Below are positions 17,671 through 27,394 of a stretch of 64,000 bases of DNA, piece after piece. Every line of letters starts with the position of its first letter. Within the stretch, counting starts at the first letter, position 1. The notes under the pieces are model-generated. The model was not told the origin of the DNA and searched no databases. It was given only the letters and a program-made list of their open reading frames with translations. Both the position numbers and the translations under genes were made by a program. Where the stretch lies: assembly GCF_000949635.1 (NCBI RefSeq), contig NZ_BAFN01000001.1, positions 3,593,052 through 3,657,051 on the forward strand. The letters are read 5' to 3'. Source of the DNA: Candidatus Brocadia sinica JPN1. Lineage in GTDB: Bacteria; Planctomycetota; Brocadiia; Brocadiales; Brocadiaceae.

Positions 17671-18966
17671 CTACTGCGATACATCCACCATCACTTCCTG
17701 TCGTTCGATCTTATTCCACAGGTAACCTTTTGGGTTCCAAACGCCTTCGTCAGTTTGGATATTACCTTTTTCGTCAGTTGCCCGCACGGCAAGTACATAC
17801 TTGCCAGTGTGTTTTGGAACCCAGATTATCTTCCAGGTACGGAAAGAGTACCGTCCATAATCTTCTCCGAGCATGGCATTACTCCATCTGGTGCCATCGT
17901 CTGCAGAGAACTCCACTTTGATAACACGCCCATAACCACTGAAGGCAATGCCACGCACAGTTACCGGCATCTCTAACGGAATTTTACCCGATCCGTCCGG
18001 TGTGATAATAAACGAACGGACGGGCATTATACCGACAGGAACCATACTGACCCTACCCTCCTTGACGTCCTTTGGGGTAGTGTTACCCCGGGGCGTATCA
18101 GGAACACAATATGTCTTCGTCATCCAGAAATTCGTATCTGGTTTGTCCAATACCCGAATCCAGGTTAAGGCCTTGGTCCAATACGTTGAGAATTTGCCAG
18201 GAACAACTAAACGAACCGGGAATCCGTTCAACATGGGAAGCGGCTCACCATTCATCTCATAAGCCACAATGGTTTCATTGATAACCGGGTCATTCAAACT
18301 CAGGGATTTCAGATACCTGTACGAGACACTCTCCTTCAATCCTCTCCCCTTTTCCAGCCCCTCAAACTGTACCTGCACCGAACCTGTCTTAACCCCTGCA
18401 ACATCCAGTAAATCCTTGAGGCGCACTCCTGTAAAGAGGGCGTTACCCATAGCCCCATTCCCCCATTGAGCGCCAGGCACACGAGGCTGAAAGCGACTGC
18501 GGCTATTGCCGGAACACTGGTTGACTGCTGCAATAGAAACGGATTTGAATCGTTTCATGAGGTCGGACATGGTTAAAGCCAGCGTTTTTTCAACATGCCC
18601 TTCCACCAAAAGTCGCCACTCAGAAAGGTTCACGGCATTCGGGATACCTTCCAGGTGCCATCGCACATAAAATGCAGCATTGGGGGTAAACGGAGTAAGG
18701 AAGTAATGCCGGGGGGTTTCCAGCTGGACCGGTCGGTCAGTAAGCTGAATCAACGGAAGTTTCTGAGGATAAATAACAAAGGAACCTATCGCTCCCCAGT
18801 ACGGATTAGCATCCGGTCCGGTAAAGCCGGGCATCGGCTGAATAGCCTGACCAGAGACCTGAGCCAGGGCCGACGGTAACTTGCTCAAACCAAAGAGGGC
18901 AGCTCCTCCCCCAATCAACTTGATCAAAAACCTGCGTGATACCACTTTTGCTTTTTCTCCTGACAT
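17671..18966 (-). CDS. Periplasmic sulfite dehydrogenase, molybdopterin subunit (SorA-like)
   Basis: The 431-residue protein has a twin-arginine signal S-R-R-F-L-I-K (R11, R12) followed by a hydrophobic stretch, so it should be exported folded with its cofactor. The oxidoreductase molybdopterin domain holds the Mo-ligand cysteine C151 in N-Q-C-S-G-N-S-R, and the C-terminal third is the Mo-co dimerisation domain ([13 protein letters not shown]). Sulfite oxidase and SoxC/SorA enzymes share this layout. The cytochrome gene downstream favours a SorAB-type sulfite:cytochrome c oxidoreductase. SoxC-like or nitrate-reductase-like roles are less likely. Confidence 0.85.
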   Translation of the reverse strand: MSGEKAKVVSRRFLIKLIGGGAALFGLSKLPSALAQVSGQAIQPMPGFTGPDANPYWGAIGSFVIYPQKLPLIQLTDRPVQLETPRHYFLTPFTPNAAFYVRWHLEGIPNAVNLSEWRLLVEGHVEKTLALTMSDLMKRFKSVSIAAVNQCSGNSRSRFQPRVPGAQWGNGAMGNALFTGVRLKDLLDVAGVKTGSVQVQFEGLEKGRGLKESVSYRYLKSLSLNDPVINETIVAYEMNGEPLPMLNGFPVRLVVPGKFSTYWTKALTWIRVLDKPDTNFWMTKTYCVPDTPRGNTTPKDVKEGRVSMVPVGIMPVRSFIITPDGSGKIPLEMPVTVRGIAFSGYGRVIKVEFSADDGTRWSNAMLGEDYGRYSFRTWKIIWVPKHTGKYVLAVRATDEKGNIQTDEGVWNPKGYLWNKIERQEVMVDVSQ

Positions 18967-19074
18967 CTTATCGCCTTTCTCTTTATACCAGAATTATGGG
19001 AGACGCCTTTAGCTGGTTCGAGCAAAAAATATTTTTCGTAATTTGCAACGGCTTAAGATATTGACTATTTCATA

Positions 19075-19929
19075 TTAAAGAACCACAGCGCTGATAAAAC
19101 CGATCAAGGCGCCAAAAACTCCTCCCCAAACAACCAGCCACCCCAAATGTGTACGCATCATTTCCTCAACGATTTCTTTCACCCGCTGTGGTGTAAATTC
19201 GTTTACCGTAGCATCCACCATAGAGGCAATTTTGGACCGGAAGATTTCAAAATCAGTCTCTTTCTGTAGAACAGAGGCTACGTCAATATTACGCAAAATT
19301 TCAGACGCCTGTCTTTCAAATTCCTTTTTAAATGGTTCACGCATGGGTTCAATGACCTTTTCTCCGCCAAATAAGGTAAACATACCACCGAAAGAAGAAT
19401 TTTTGATCACCGCCACAAAACCACGAAATACCTTATCAAAATCAATCTTGTCCAACACCAACTCTGGCTGTATAGTGTGAGGCAGCGTATTTTGGGTAAC
19501 CTTCACAAAATTTTCTCTGGTAAAAAAGTTCTCTATAATAAGAGAACGAATACTCCCTTTAAACTGATCAAACCTCAGGGCAATAATTCCAGAGCCATAA
19601 AGTCCTGGTATCCTTTCAAAGAGCATATATACAGCAAGCCAGTTCGTCAATGCACCCGATAAGGCAAAAAGACTGGCCAGCATGAGGGCATTTCGGCCGG
19701 TAAATTGAGGGATTACATAAGAAACCCCAAATACAACAGCGGAAATCAAATTGGTCAGGAAACTTTTGTTCCTCAGTATCCTTACTTTATTTAAGTCCAA
19801 CCATGCAGCTTCATCACCAAGCGCCTGTGGCGGAAGCCTGTACGAAATCGCATCTGACTTTTCTTCAGACATTTTCAACATCTCCTGTTTCGCAAACTCA
19901 CATTCTCTATGAATTTGATTAGACAACAA
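19075..19929 (-). CDS. DUF445 membrane protein
   Basis: The 284-residue protein has two hydrophobic spans near residues 57-100 (with G-A-L-T-N-W-L-A-V-Y-M-L-F-E), a long soluble region, and a final span at the C terminus after T-P-Q-R-V-K-E-I-V-E-E-M-M. This is the plan of DUF445 (YheB-like) proteins, whose function is unknown. The first 19 residues look unconserved; a later ATG giving M-S-E-E-K-S-D may be the true start. It is the only gene between the sulfite dehydrogenase and the divergent protease-TPR gene. Confidence 0.8.
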   Translation of the reverse strand: MLSNQIHRECEFAKQEMLKMSEEKSDAISYRLPPQALGDEAAWLDLNKVRILRNKSFLTNLISAVVFGVSYVIPQFTGRNALMLASLFALSGALTNWLAVYMLFERIPGLYGSGIIALRFDQFKGSIRSLIIENFFTRENFVKVTQNTLPHTIQPELVLDKIDFDKVFRGFVAVIKNSSFGGMFTLFGGEKVIEPMREPFKKEFERQASEILRNIDVASVLQKETDFEIFRSKIASMVDATVNEFTPQRVKEIVEEMMRTHLGWLVVWGGVFGALIGFISAVVL

Positions 19930-20281
19930 TACGTTTCAGGTATTAACGGTTAAAATCTTAGGACACAGGCTAAGAAATTCGTAATTCACGTTATACCACA
20001 TAATACAATGAAAAAACCAAAAACAGTACCAAATCATCTCTGACTATGTCATAGTTTATTATTGACCTAGTCCGTAGTCAAGAGATAAGCACCTTCGTTA
20101 AAACTCACCATACTGTTTTATCCGGCTGGATTTCAATCTATTCACCCCAAAACTTCATTTATGACCCAACATGTTTTTGGATAAATAAGAATTGTTTGCT
20201 CAACGTTGAAATAATGACCATGATTTTGCTATCATGGATGATAAAGAGGTTTTTACCAATAATTGACCAGGATGTAAAAAT
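19930..20281. promoter_or_regulatory. Divergent intergenic region with a likely sigma-70 promoter
   Basis: This 352-base gap has no gene. For the rightward gene, TTGAAA (20206-20211) and TATCAT (20230-20235) are spaced by 18 bases and lie about 47 bases before the ATG at 20282. Nothing convincing was found for the leftward DUF445 gene. Confidence 0.4.
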
Positions 20282-22138
20282 ATGAAGATACGGCGGCGGC
20301 TATTGATTTACTGGATCGTCTATATCCTTTGTGTTGCGATTCCGTCCATATCGTTTTCGCAAGAAGACTTATCAGTGGTAGTCAAATATATTCAGTCATC
20401 TGTTGTGGTTGTCTTACCCTATGATAAAAATGGCGAACTCCTCAACCGGGGAAATGGGTTTTTTATCAACAGGGATGGCGATGTTGTTACCAATATCCAT
20501 GTACTTCAGGGCGCCACCAGCGCCCAAATAAAGACGGCATATGGGAGGGCATACACGATTACCAGAGTTTTGGCTCAGGACAAAGAAGGGGATCTTATCC
20601 GGGTATCAGTTGATATCCCTCCGAGAGTGGTACATCCTTTGACGTTGAGCGCCTCTCTTCCTGATGCAGGCGAACAAGTCGTCGTGATCAGCAGTCCGCC
20701 AGGTCCTGAGCAAAAGGTCTCTGGTGGTATAGTCTCCGGAATTAGTGAGGTTCCAACATTTGGAACAACTATGAAAATTACCTCTCCATTCTCTTCTGAA
20801 GGTAGTTGCAACCCTGTGCTAAATATGAGAGGTGAAATCATTGGGCTTGTGACCTTTCAAATCTCTGAAGGTCAAAATCTGAATTTTGCAATTCATACTA
20901 AACGGGTAGAAAAACTTGTCCGGGATAATGACCTGACCCATAACGAATGGGTTGAAGGAGAACCAAACGAATGGTTTTCCAGCGCTGAAGGGTTTTGTAA
21001 CCGCGGAATTATTTCTATCGCAGGAGAAGACTACCGGAATGCAATATCCTGTTTTGAAAATGCGGTTAGGAAAAATCCACGTTATGCCGCTCCTTATTTC
21101 TTCATCGGCTATTGTAATGATGCGCTCGAACGGTACCCAGAAGCGATCGAAGCATACAGGCAGTCAGTCAGGATCGATCCTTATTTTGTCGAAGCACACT
21201 CAAATTTGGGCGCAGATTATGACAGGCTGGAGCGCTACGGGGCAGCAGTCGAGTCTTACAAGCAGGTAACACGCATCCATCCTGAAAATGCCGAAGCGCT
21301 CTACAAACTGGGCAGGGTTTACTGCATGCTTGGACGTCACACGGAAGCAGTCAAAGCCCTCAACCAGTCAATCCTTCTCGATCCTGACCTTATCGCAGTA
21401 TACCCCAGTCTTGGTCTCGCCTATTTCAACCTCGGACGTTATCCTGAGGCAATCGATTCCTACAAACAGGCGATCACTATCAAACCTGATGATGCCAATG
21501 CACACTCCATGCTGGGTGCAGCCTATGAAAAACAAGGAAATTATACAGAAGCAATTGAGGCATGGAAGAAGGTAATCGTTATGAATCCTGACAACGCAGA
21601 GGCATACGACAATCTGGGTGGTGCTTTCAATAAACTCGGACGCTATGCAGAAGCAATTGAGGCTTACAAGCAGGCAACCAGTATGAATCCTGATAATACC
21701 AGGGCGCACTTCAATCTGGGTACAATTTATGACAAACTTGAGTGTTTTAGAGAAGCGGTCGATGCCTATAAACAAGCAATCCGCATCAAGCCCGATGATA
21801 CCGAAGCGCACCTCATGCTGGGCATGTCCTACTTCAAGCTGAAACAATACCAGAAAGCTATCGAAGCTTATAAGCGGGTAATCAGTATCAAGCCTGATGA
21901 TGCCAATGCTTACTACAATTTAGCCCTGGCTCATGGCATCAACGGACATTACCAGGAAGAGATGGAAGCCTACGAGCAGGCAATCCGCTTAAAACCAGAT
22001 TTTGCAGAGGCACATCTCGGTTTGGGGATAGTCTACCTGAACCACGGTGATAAGGAACAGGCGCTGGAGGAGTATAAAATTCTGAAAGACCTGGACAAGG
22101 ATTCAGCCAGCGGGTTGTTTAATCTGATCTTCAAATAA
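20282..22138 (+). CDS. Secreted trypsin-like domain with TPR repeats
   Basis: The 618-residue protein has a signal peptide (about 1-26) and a chymotrypsin-fold domain (about 30-215), followed by about ten tetratricopeptide repeats of 34 residues (about 235-610; N-P-D-N-A-E-A-Y and similar joints). The protease domain shows a histidine in T-N-I-H-V-L-Q-G and an aspartate in K-E-G-D-L-I. The serine site reads E-G-S-C-N-P-V-L-N instead of the usual G-x-S-G-x-P. The serine may be kept but the oxyanion-hole glycine is not, so activity is uncertain. The TPR part implies a scaffold role in the periplasm. Confidence 0.8.
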   Translation: MKIRRRLLIYWIVYILCVAIPSISFSQEDLSVVVKYIQSSVVVVLPYDKNGELLNRGNGFFINRDGDVVTNIHVLQGATSAQIKTAYGRAYTITRVLAQDKEGDLIRVSVDIPPRVVHPLTLSASLPDAGEQVVVISSPPGPEQKVSGGIVSGISEVPTFGTTMKITSPFSSEGSCNPVLNMRGEIIGLVTFQISEGQNLNFAIHTKRVEKLVRDNDLTHNEWVEGEPNEWFSSAEGFCNRGIISIAGEDYRNAISCFENAVRKNPRYAAPYFFIGYCNDALERYPEAIEAYRQSVRIDPYFVEAHSNLGADYDRLERYGAAVESYKQVTRIHPENAEALYKLGRVYCMLGRHTEAVKALNQSILLDPDLIAVYPSLGLAYFNLGRYPEAIDSYKQAITIKPDDANAHSMLGAAYEKQGNYTEAIEAWKKVIVMNPDNAEAYDNLGGAFNKLGRYAEAIEAYKQATSMNPDNTRAHFNLGTIYDKLECFREAVDAYKQAIRIKPDDTEAHLMLGMSYFKLKQYQKAIEAYKRVISIKPDDANAYYNLALAHGINGHYQEEMEAYEQAIRLKPDFAEAHLGLGIVYLNHGDKEQALEEYKILKDLDKDSASGLFNLIFK

Positions 22139-22309
22139 TGCGTATTGAAAATATCAAGCATCCTTCCAATACTGGTAATTCCTGAGATAGCTTAAATATC
22201 CGCGATTGGTTCCATGCCCTGGATATGGCTTTAGTTTTGATTTAAACCCTTTTGTTTTTTCCATTTTTAATTTTTCTTTTGACATTTAAAGATAATAAAT
22301 ATACTCATG

Positions 22310-23375
22310 TCATTAATGTAGAGAACCGCCGGATCAGTGGAAGAAGAGTGGTGCAGCGGCAAGTTCTCTATTTGGAAGAATTCAATGATACTCAACGGGC
22401 GGGATGGGTTCGGACGATAGAGGCACTTTGGGGTGAGAAGAACAAGGTAAAACAACTGACGGGGGAAGATGATTCGCTGGCACAGAAGGACAAGCCGTAT
22501 CGTTGTTTGGATTTGCTGCTTGAGCATCGCGACGATCTGTTTGGTTTTTTAAAAGGGCAATGGGGCAAGCTGCTTGGCGCGAAGTATGATGTGCTGCTGT
22601 ATGATTTGACGAGCACGTATTTTGAAAGTGATCCGCCACCGACGGGATCTGGGGGTAAAAAACGGTTTGGGTACAGCCGGGACAAACGTTCGGATTGCGT
22701 TCAAGTGGCATTGGTATTAACGCCGGAAGGATTTCCCGTGGCCTACGAAGTATATCCCGGCAATACAAGAGATACCGCGACACTGGAGGAGTTTCTGGAT
22801 AGGATCGAAAAGCAGTATGGGAAATTCCGGCGCACCTGGCTTATGGATCGCGGTATTCCAACGGAGGACATGTTGGAAAAGATGCGCTCACGAGGGATTG
22901 ATTATTTGGTTGGCACGCCCAAGGGACATTTGACCCGTGTTGAAAAAACCGTTGCTCGAACAGCCCCTGGATGCAGGCGCGAGAAAGCGTCAGCGTGAAA
23001 AGTCTTCAGCAAGAATCGAAGTTCTACGTCTCTGTGAAAAGCCATGACCGTGTAGCCAAGGATCGCTTTCCATCCGTCCCATATGGCACCAATTGGAAAA
23101 GAGAATTGAAGCCCATATTTTTGTCTCCTTTTTGGCTTTTTGTCTCCACACGGCGTTGCGAAATCTTGCGCGGGGACGAGCCGCAGGGCTGACATCCGAA
23201 GCCATTTGGGAAAAATGTCGAACATTCAAATGATTGATGTTCATTTACCAACCACGGATGGCCGTCACATTGTCATGAGCCGATATACCCAGCCGGAAAA
23301 GGATGTTTCTCTCCTTTTGGCACAATTGGGATTGACGCTTCCTGAACAACCGCCACCCAAGGTTTATGCCTCAGG
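22310..23375 (+). pseudogene. IS1634-family transposase, multiply frameshifted
   Basis: The first block (about 22310-22950) reads like the DDE domain of IS1634/IS4-type transposases: L-L-Y-D-L-T-S-T-Y-F-E, R-F-G-Y-S-R-D-K-R-S-D, then W-L-M-D-R-G-I-P. After a shift near 22950 a second frame gives S-V-K-S-L-Q-Q-E-S and S-H-D-R-V-A-K-D-R. Part of the middle is deleted, then R-I-E-A-H-I-F-V-S-F-L-A-F-C-L-H and I-Q-M-I-D-V-H-L-P-T-T-D-G-R finish the C terminus in two more frames. The N-terminal 100 or so residues are missing. No terminal repeats were identified. Confidence 0.8.
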
Positions 23376-23394
23376 ACAGGTCGGGTCAGCCTTT

Positions 23395-23613
23395 AATGCC
23401 ATCCGACATTTTAATAATAAAAAATTTTACCGATCTTCTATAAAGACTTCGGGACTGCTTTATAAAAATCCTCAGAAGAAGATTTATGTTGAAGTAAGGA
23501 GGGTATTTGAGTTCCTGACATCTACGGGTGTAAAATATGAGATTGATGTTCAATCTATTGAAAGTGAGAGAGTTATCGAGTTAATTAAAGAGAGGGAGAA
23601 TATGCCCTCATAA
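23395..23613 (+). other. Coding-like tail fused to the transposase remnant
   Basis: The last frame of the transposase runs on without a stop into about 70 codons of unrelated, AT-rich sequence (A-F-N-A-I-R-H-F-N-N-K-K-F then K-T-S-G-L-L-Y-K-N-P). This looks like the 3' part of a resident gene whose 5' end was lost when the insertion sequence landed. It ends just before the receiver-like gene, so it may be a former operon partner. I do not recognise the family. Confidence 0.4.
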
Positions 23614-23621
23614 ACAAGCAA

Positions 23622-24086
23622 TTGGCCGCGAAGGGTGACGTAAAGATATTAATTGTGTCCATGAAAGAGGCACGATCCAAATATCTGGAAGACTTGTTAC
23701 GAAAACAGGGATACATTGTTTATGTGGCCAACAAAAAGCAACAGGCCCACCTGAATGTATTGATAGTGAGTGAGAATGAGATTTTTAAAAAAACTTCTGT
23801 GCAATGCATCCAAAGAAAAAACTTAAGATTGTTTTTTGTTAATACTGCAGAACATGCAACTGCTGCCTTGAAGAGATATAAAATTGATTTTATTCTTGTG
23901 GATACTGAGGTTCCGGGTTTAGATGGATGTCGATTCCTTACGTTCGTAAAAAAGAATTTTCCCAATATTATGACTATTGTGGCTTCTAAAAATCTTCAAG
24001 AAAGGTGTGATTTTTTGATAAGCGGTGCAGACAATTTTTTCGCTGAGCAGATTGCCATGAAAGAAGTACTTTCACTCGTAAGTTGA
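23622..24086 (+). CDS. Receiver-domain (CheY-like) protein
   Basis: The 154-residue frame opens at a TTG. Residues about 44-154 form a CheY-like receiver: L-N-V-L-I-V-S-E-N-E-I, then I-D-F-I-L-V-D-T-E-V-P-G-L-D-G with D as the likely phosphorylation site, then I-M-T-I-V-A-S-K-N and S-G-A-D-N-F-F. The first 40 residues repeat the opening strand (K-I-L-I-V-S-M-K-E-A) as if a second receiver start had been fused on. The conserved lysine near the end is not evident. No output domain or kinase is adjacent, so its partners are unknown. Confidence 0.6.
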   Translation: MAAKGDVKILIVSMKEARSKYLEDLLRKQGYIVYVANKKQQAHLNVLIVSENEIFKKTSVQCIQRKNLRLFFVNTAEHATAALKRYKIDFILVDTEVPGLDGCRFLTFVKKNFPNIMTIVASKNLQERCDFLISGADNFFAEQIAMKEVLSLVS

Positions 24087-24240
24087 TGGTGTCTTTCGCT
24101 CTGCACAGCAACAGCATTATTTTGTTAAAAAATACGTGATGAAAAAAACTTTAGGCTATAAGTTGATTTCGATCTGACTGATGACTTATCAATACTTTGC
24201 GACACATCTTCCCCTTGCCTTGCCCCTTTACTCCATTTGT

Positions 24241-24480
24241 TTATTTCACGTGTTCTTCCATAGCACATCGAATTTTGTGCAGTACAGACCAAGCTGAAGA
24301 ATACGAAACATTAATCTCCTTCATTAATTGCATGGCGGAAAAACCTTGCGCTTACGCATGATAAACGCCTCACAAAGCATGCCGTTTCTCTGAGAATAAC
24401 GTTGAAATAATCCTTTAAATTCCTTATACTTCGCGCAAGCATTCAAACGTTGGTTGAAATGGCGCTCCCAAGTGGGGGCT
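24241..24480 (-). pseudogene. Transposase remnant, IS1595-like
   Basis: Read on the minus strand, this stretch gives E-R-H-F-N-Q-R-L-N-A-C-A-K-Y-K, then R-Y-S-Q-R-N-G-M-L-C-E-A-F, and after one frameshift a helix-turn-helix-like A-M-Q-L-M-K-E-I-N-V-S-Y-S-S-A-W with S-V-L-H-K-I-R-C-A-M, ending at a stop complementary to 24241-24243. The last part resembles IS1595-type transposases. It accounts for most of the 448-base gap before mod; 24087-24240 shows no further coding signal. Confidence 0.45.
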
Positions 24481-24810
24481 TACACGTATGATGCAAAATG
24501 AAGAATTAAGTTAAAATAACAAAGCGGGAAATCTATGGCGCGAAAAAGGAAGACAGGATCAAATTCGAAATCTATCGAACAGTACGAACATAAAGACAAA
24601 CAACGGCCCAACAACCCGCCCGTGGGTTTGGTGGATGCACGCACCGATAATGGCGGGCAAAAGAAGAAAAAATACCAATACGACCCCCACCTTGACCCGC
24701 AACTGCAATGGGCAGGCAAGGCTGAACATACCAGCTTTGAAGTGCCTACCGTAAGCCTGCATGTGCACGAACGCATTGACCCGAGGCGAATAATTGAAAC
24801 CGTAAAAATG

Positions 24811-24858
24811 TCCCCCGCTGGCGGGGGTATAGGGGGTGGAGGGCGTGCAGGGGGTGGA
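24811..24858 (+). repeat. G-rich palindrome in mod, copy 1
   Basis: TCCCCCGCTGGCGGGGG followed by AGGGGGTGGA words, read in frame as S-P-A-G-G-G-I-G-G-G-G-R-A-G-G-G, just before the conserved Q-L-S-L-F segment. Confidence 0.8.
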
Positions 24859-26255
24859 CGGCAACTGAGTTTATTTGAAGAACACAAGAAACCCCTGCGG
24901 GAAGCCATTGAATTTTACAAACACAAAGAAGACTGGAGCAATCGCCTCGTAGCGGGCGATAGCCTGCTCGTAATGAACTCACTCTTAGAAAAAGAAGGCA
25001 TGGGCGGCAAGGTGCAGATGGTCTATTTCGACCCGCCTTACGGCATCAAATACGGCAGCAACTTCCAGCCCTTTGTGAACAAGCGTGATGTGAAAGACGG
25101 CAAGGACGAAGACCTGACTGCCGAACCAGAAATGATTAAGGCATTTCGTGATACCTGGGAATTGGGCATACACAGCTACCTCACCTATTTGCGTGACCGT
25201 TTGCTTTTAGCCCGCGAACTGCTGCACGAAAGCGGCAGTGTATTTTTGCAGATTGGGGATGAAAATCTTCATTTAGTTCGAAATCTTTTAGATGAGGTAT
25301 TTGGAAAAGAAAATTTAGTTAGTCAAATAACTTTAAAAAAAGCTGGTACTGCTACTACAATCTATCTTAGTAACATTTCAGATTATTTGCTTTTTTACGC
25401 AAAGGACAAAAATAGGCTTAAATACAGACAACTATTTGAGGATAAGGAAGTAGGAATAGGCGAGTCAACCGGAGGCAGATATGACCAACTTGAGTCTCCT
25501 GATGGCAAAAAAAGAAGGCCTCTATCTACCGAAGAAAGGAAAAATCCCAATTTAATTCCAAAAGGGTGGAGGCCATATAAATTAAGCAATCCATGTTCAA
25601 TGCATGATAATCCAAAGCACAGAGAAGAACCTTTAGTATTTGAAAACAAGCCATATTTTCCTCCTAAAGATAGACAGTGGTCAACAGATTTGGAAAGAAT
25701 GCGAATACTTATAGAGAGAAATAGAATTGTTTCAACAGGAAGTAATCTTGCTTATGTAATGTATTTAGATGATTACCCTGTTATGCCAATAAATAATATT
25801 TGGACTGATGTATTGATGAGAAATGAAAAAACATATGTTGTTGAAACAAGTCCAAAATCTATAGAACGCTGTCTCCTTATGACCACAGACCCGGTGACCT
25901 TGTTTTGGACATCACCTGTGGTAGCGGTACAACAGCATTCGTGGCCGAAGATTGGGGTAGACGATGGATCACCTGTGATACCTCAAGGGTTGCCATCACC
26001 CTTGCCAAACAACGCTTAATGACGGCAAGTTTTGATTACTACGAACTGGCCCATCCGAATGAAGGCGTGGGAAGCGGCTTCAAATACAAGACCGTTCCGC
26101 ATATTACCTTGAAAAGCATAGCCAACAACGAGCCACATGCACAGGAAACCTTATATGACCAGCCGTTTATTGATAGCAAACGATTACGGGTAACTGGACC
26201 CTTCACAGTTGAGGCAGTTCCTGCGCCGGTTGCAAAATCGTTCGAAGAATTCGAG

Positions 26256-26344
26256 TCCTCCCCCCACCCCCTCCAAAGGGGGACAAATCTTCCGCCAGCG
26301 GGGGATACCAATGTCCCCCTCACGGAGGGGGATTCAGGGGGAGG
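26256..26344 (-). repeat. G-rich palindromes in mod, inverted cluster
   Basis: Three units lie together: CACCCCCTCCAAAGGGGGA, CCGCCAGCGGGGG, and CCCCCTCACGGAGGGGG followed by AGGGGGAGGA. The first is in the opposite orientation to copies 1 and 3. They are read in frame as part of the second Mod fragment (P-H-P-L-Q-R-G and D-S-G-G-G). Confidence 0.75.
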
Positions 26345-26519
26345 ACTTGCTGCCGATACATCCATTGCCCGCAGCGGCGAAACCCTGCGCCAAAGCAATT
26401 GGCGTGACGAACTGCTTCGTGCAGGCGTAAGGGCCAAAGGTGGCAAGCTGATTGAATTTACAAGAGTAGAACCACTCAGCGGTACACGGTATTTACAGGC
26501 AGAGGCAGAAACGAAACTG

Positions 26520-26579
26520 TCCCCCTCTGGAGGGGGTGAGGGGGAGGAATTACCCTCTGGAGGGGGTAAGGGGGAGGAA
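26520..26579 (+). repeat. G-rich palindromes in mod, tandem pair
   Basis: Two head-to-tail copies of CCCTCTGGAGGGGG plus a GGGGGAGGA tail, giving L-S-P-S-G-G-G-E-G-E-E and L-P-S-G-G-G-K-G-E-E in the protein. Confidence 0.85.
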
Positions 26580-26910
26580 CCAAAACGGGTATTAGTCTGC
26601 TTTGGCCCCGAGCATGCACCATTGGAGCAACGCATGGTGGAACTGGCATTGGAAGAAGCCATGCACCTGAAACCCAAGCCACATATCGTCTTATTCTGTG
26701 CCTTTCAGTTTGACGAAGAAGCCGCAAAAGACATTGACGAAACAAACTGGCCCGGAGTTACCTTGCTCAAAGCCCAAATGAACGCCGATATGCTTACCGA
26801 CGACCTAAAAAAGAAACGCAGCAGCAACGAAAGTTTCTGGCTCATCGGTCAGCCAGATGTGATACTCCGCAAAGTGTCCCCCTCTGTTGTAAACAAAAAG
26901 AAGGAACTGT

Positions 26911-26938
26911 CCCCCTCTGGAGGGGGCAAGGGGAAGGA
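26911..26938 (+). repeat. G-rich palindrome in mod, last copy
   Basis: TCCCCCTCTGGAGGGGG then CAAGGGGAAGG, in frame as L-S-P-S-G-G-G-K-G-K-E. A broken half copy (TCCCCCTCTG) lies 33 bases upstream at 26878-26887. Confidence 0.8.
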
Positions 26939-27360
26939 ACTCTACCAGGTCGAAGTTCATGGCTTCGATTACTACAACCCCAAAACCGGAACCGTTGAAA
27001 GCGGCGGCAAGGGCGACATTGCCATGTGGATGCTCGATACCGATTACGATGGGCGCAGTTTGTTCCCTTCGCAGGTATTCTTCCCTATGGCGGGAGACAA
27101 AGAAGGTTGGGCAACCTTAGCCAAAAACCTGAAGGCAGAGATTGATAAAGAAAAAATAGAAACGTTCAGAGGAACCGTATCTTTGCCTTTTACCCCAGGC
27201 AAGGCAGTGGCAGTAAAGATTATTGATGCAAGGGGAATTGAGAGTCTGAAGATTATGCGTCTATGATGTCCTTCGCTGACAGAGGTTTCATGAAGTGGCG
27301 GAAGTGGTATCACTCCGCAGGCGGTAAATGCCAATTTCCCTTATAGTGTGAGGACTTGTA

Positions 27361-27393
27361 TGTCCCCCTCTGGAGGGGGATAAAGGGGGAGGA
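27361..27393 (+). repeat. G-rich palindrome supplying the RBS of DUF559 copy 1
   Basis: CCCCCTCTGGAGGGGG followed by ATAAAGGGGGAGGAT; the GGGGGAGGA tail ends a few bases before the ATG at 27395 and can act as its Shine-Dalgarno. An inverted relative (ACTCCCCCGCCAGCGGGGGA) sits at 27790-27809 in the 3' end of the gene. Confidence 0.8.
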
Positions 27394-27394
27394 T

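Larger units (their letters stand above)
24535..27266 (+). pseudogene. mod: Type III restriction-modification methyltransferase (Mod), frameshifted
   Basis: Two overlapping frames (24535-26019 and 25905-27266) together make one beta-class adenine methyltransferase of about 900 residues. Motif IV D-P-P-Y is at residues 166-169 of the first frame, the target-recognition region follows, and motif I (D-I-T-C-G-S-G-T-T-A) opens the second frame. The break is a single missing base near 25892: the codons after T-T-D-P would continue G-D-L-V-L-D-I-T-C with one extra base. A G-rich palindrome is inserted in frame at least four times (24811, 26256, 26520 and 26911 onwards), adding S-P-S-G-G-G-like linkers. 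Paired with res at 32057. Confidence 0.85.

Noticed and set aside
21368-21847. Antisense frame of 159 codons in the TPR region
   Set aside because: Regular TPR repeats produce periodic open antisense frames; no independent coding signal.
26039-26677. Antisense frame of 212 codons in mod
   Set aside because: Made open by proline- and serine-rich reading of the G-rich palindromes; no ribosome site or known motif.
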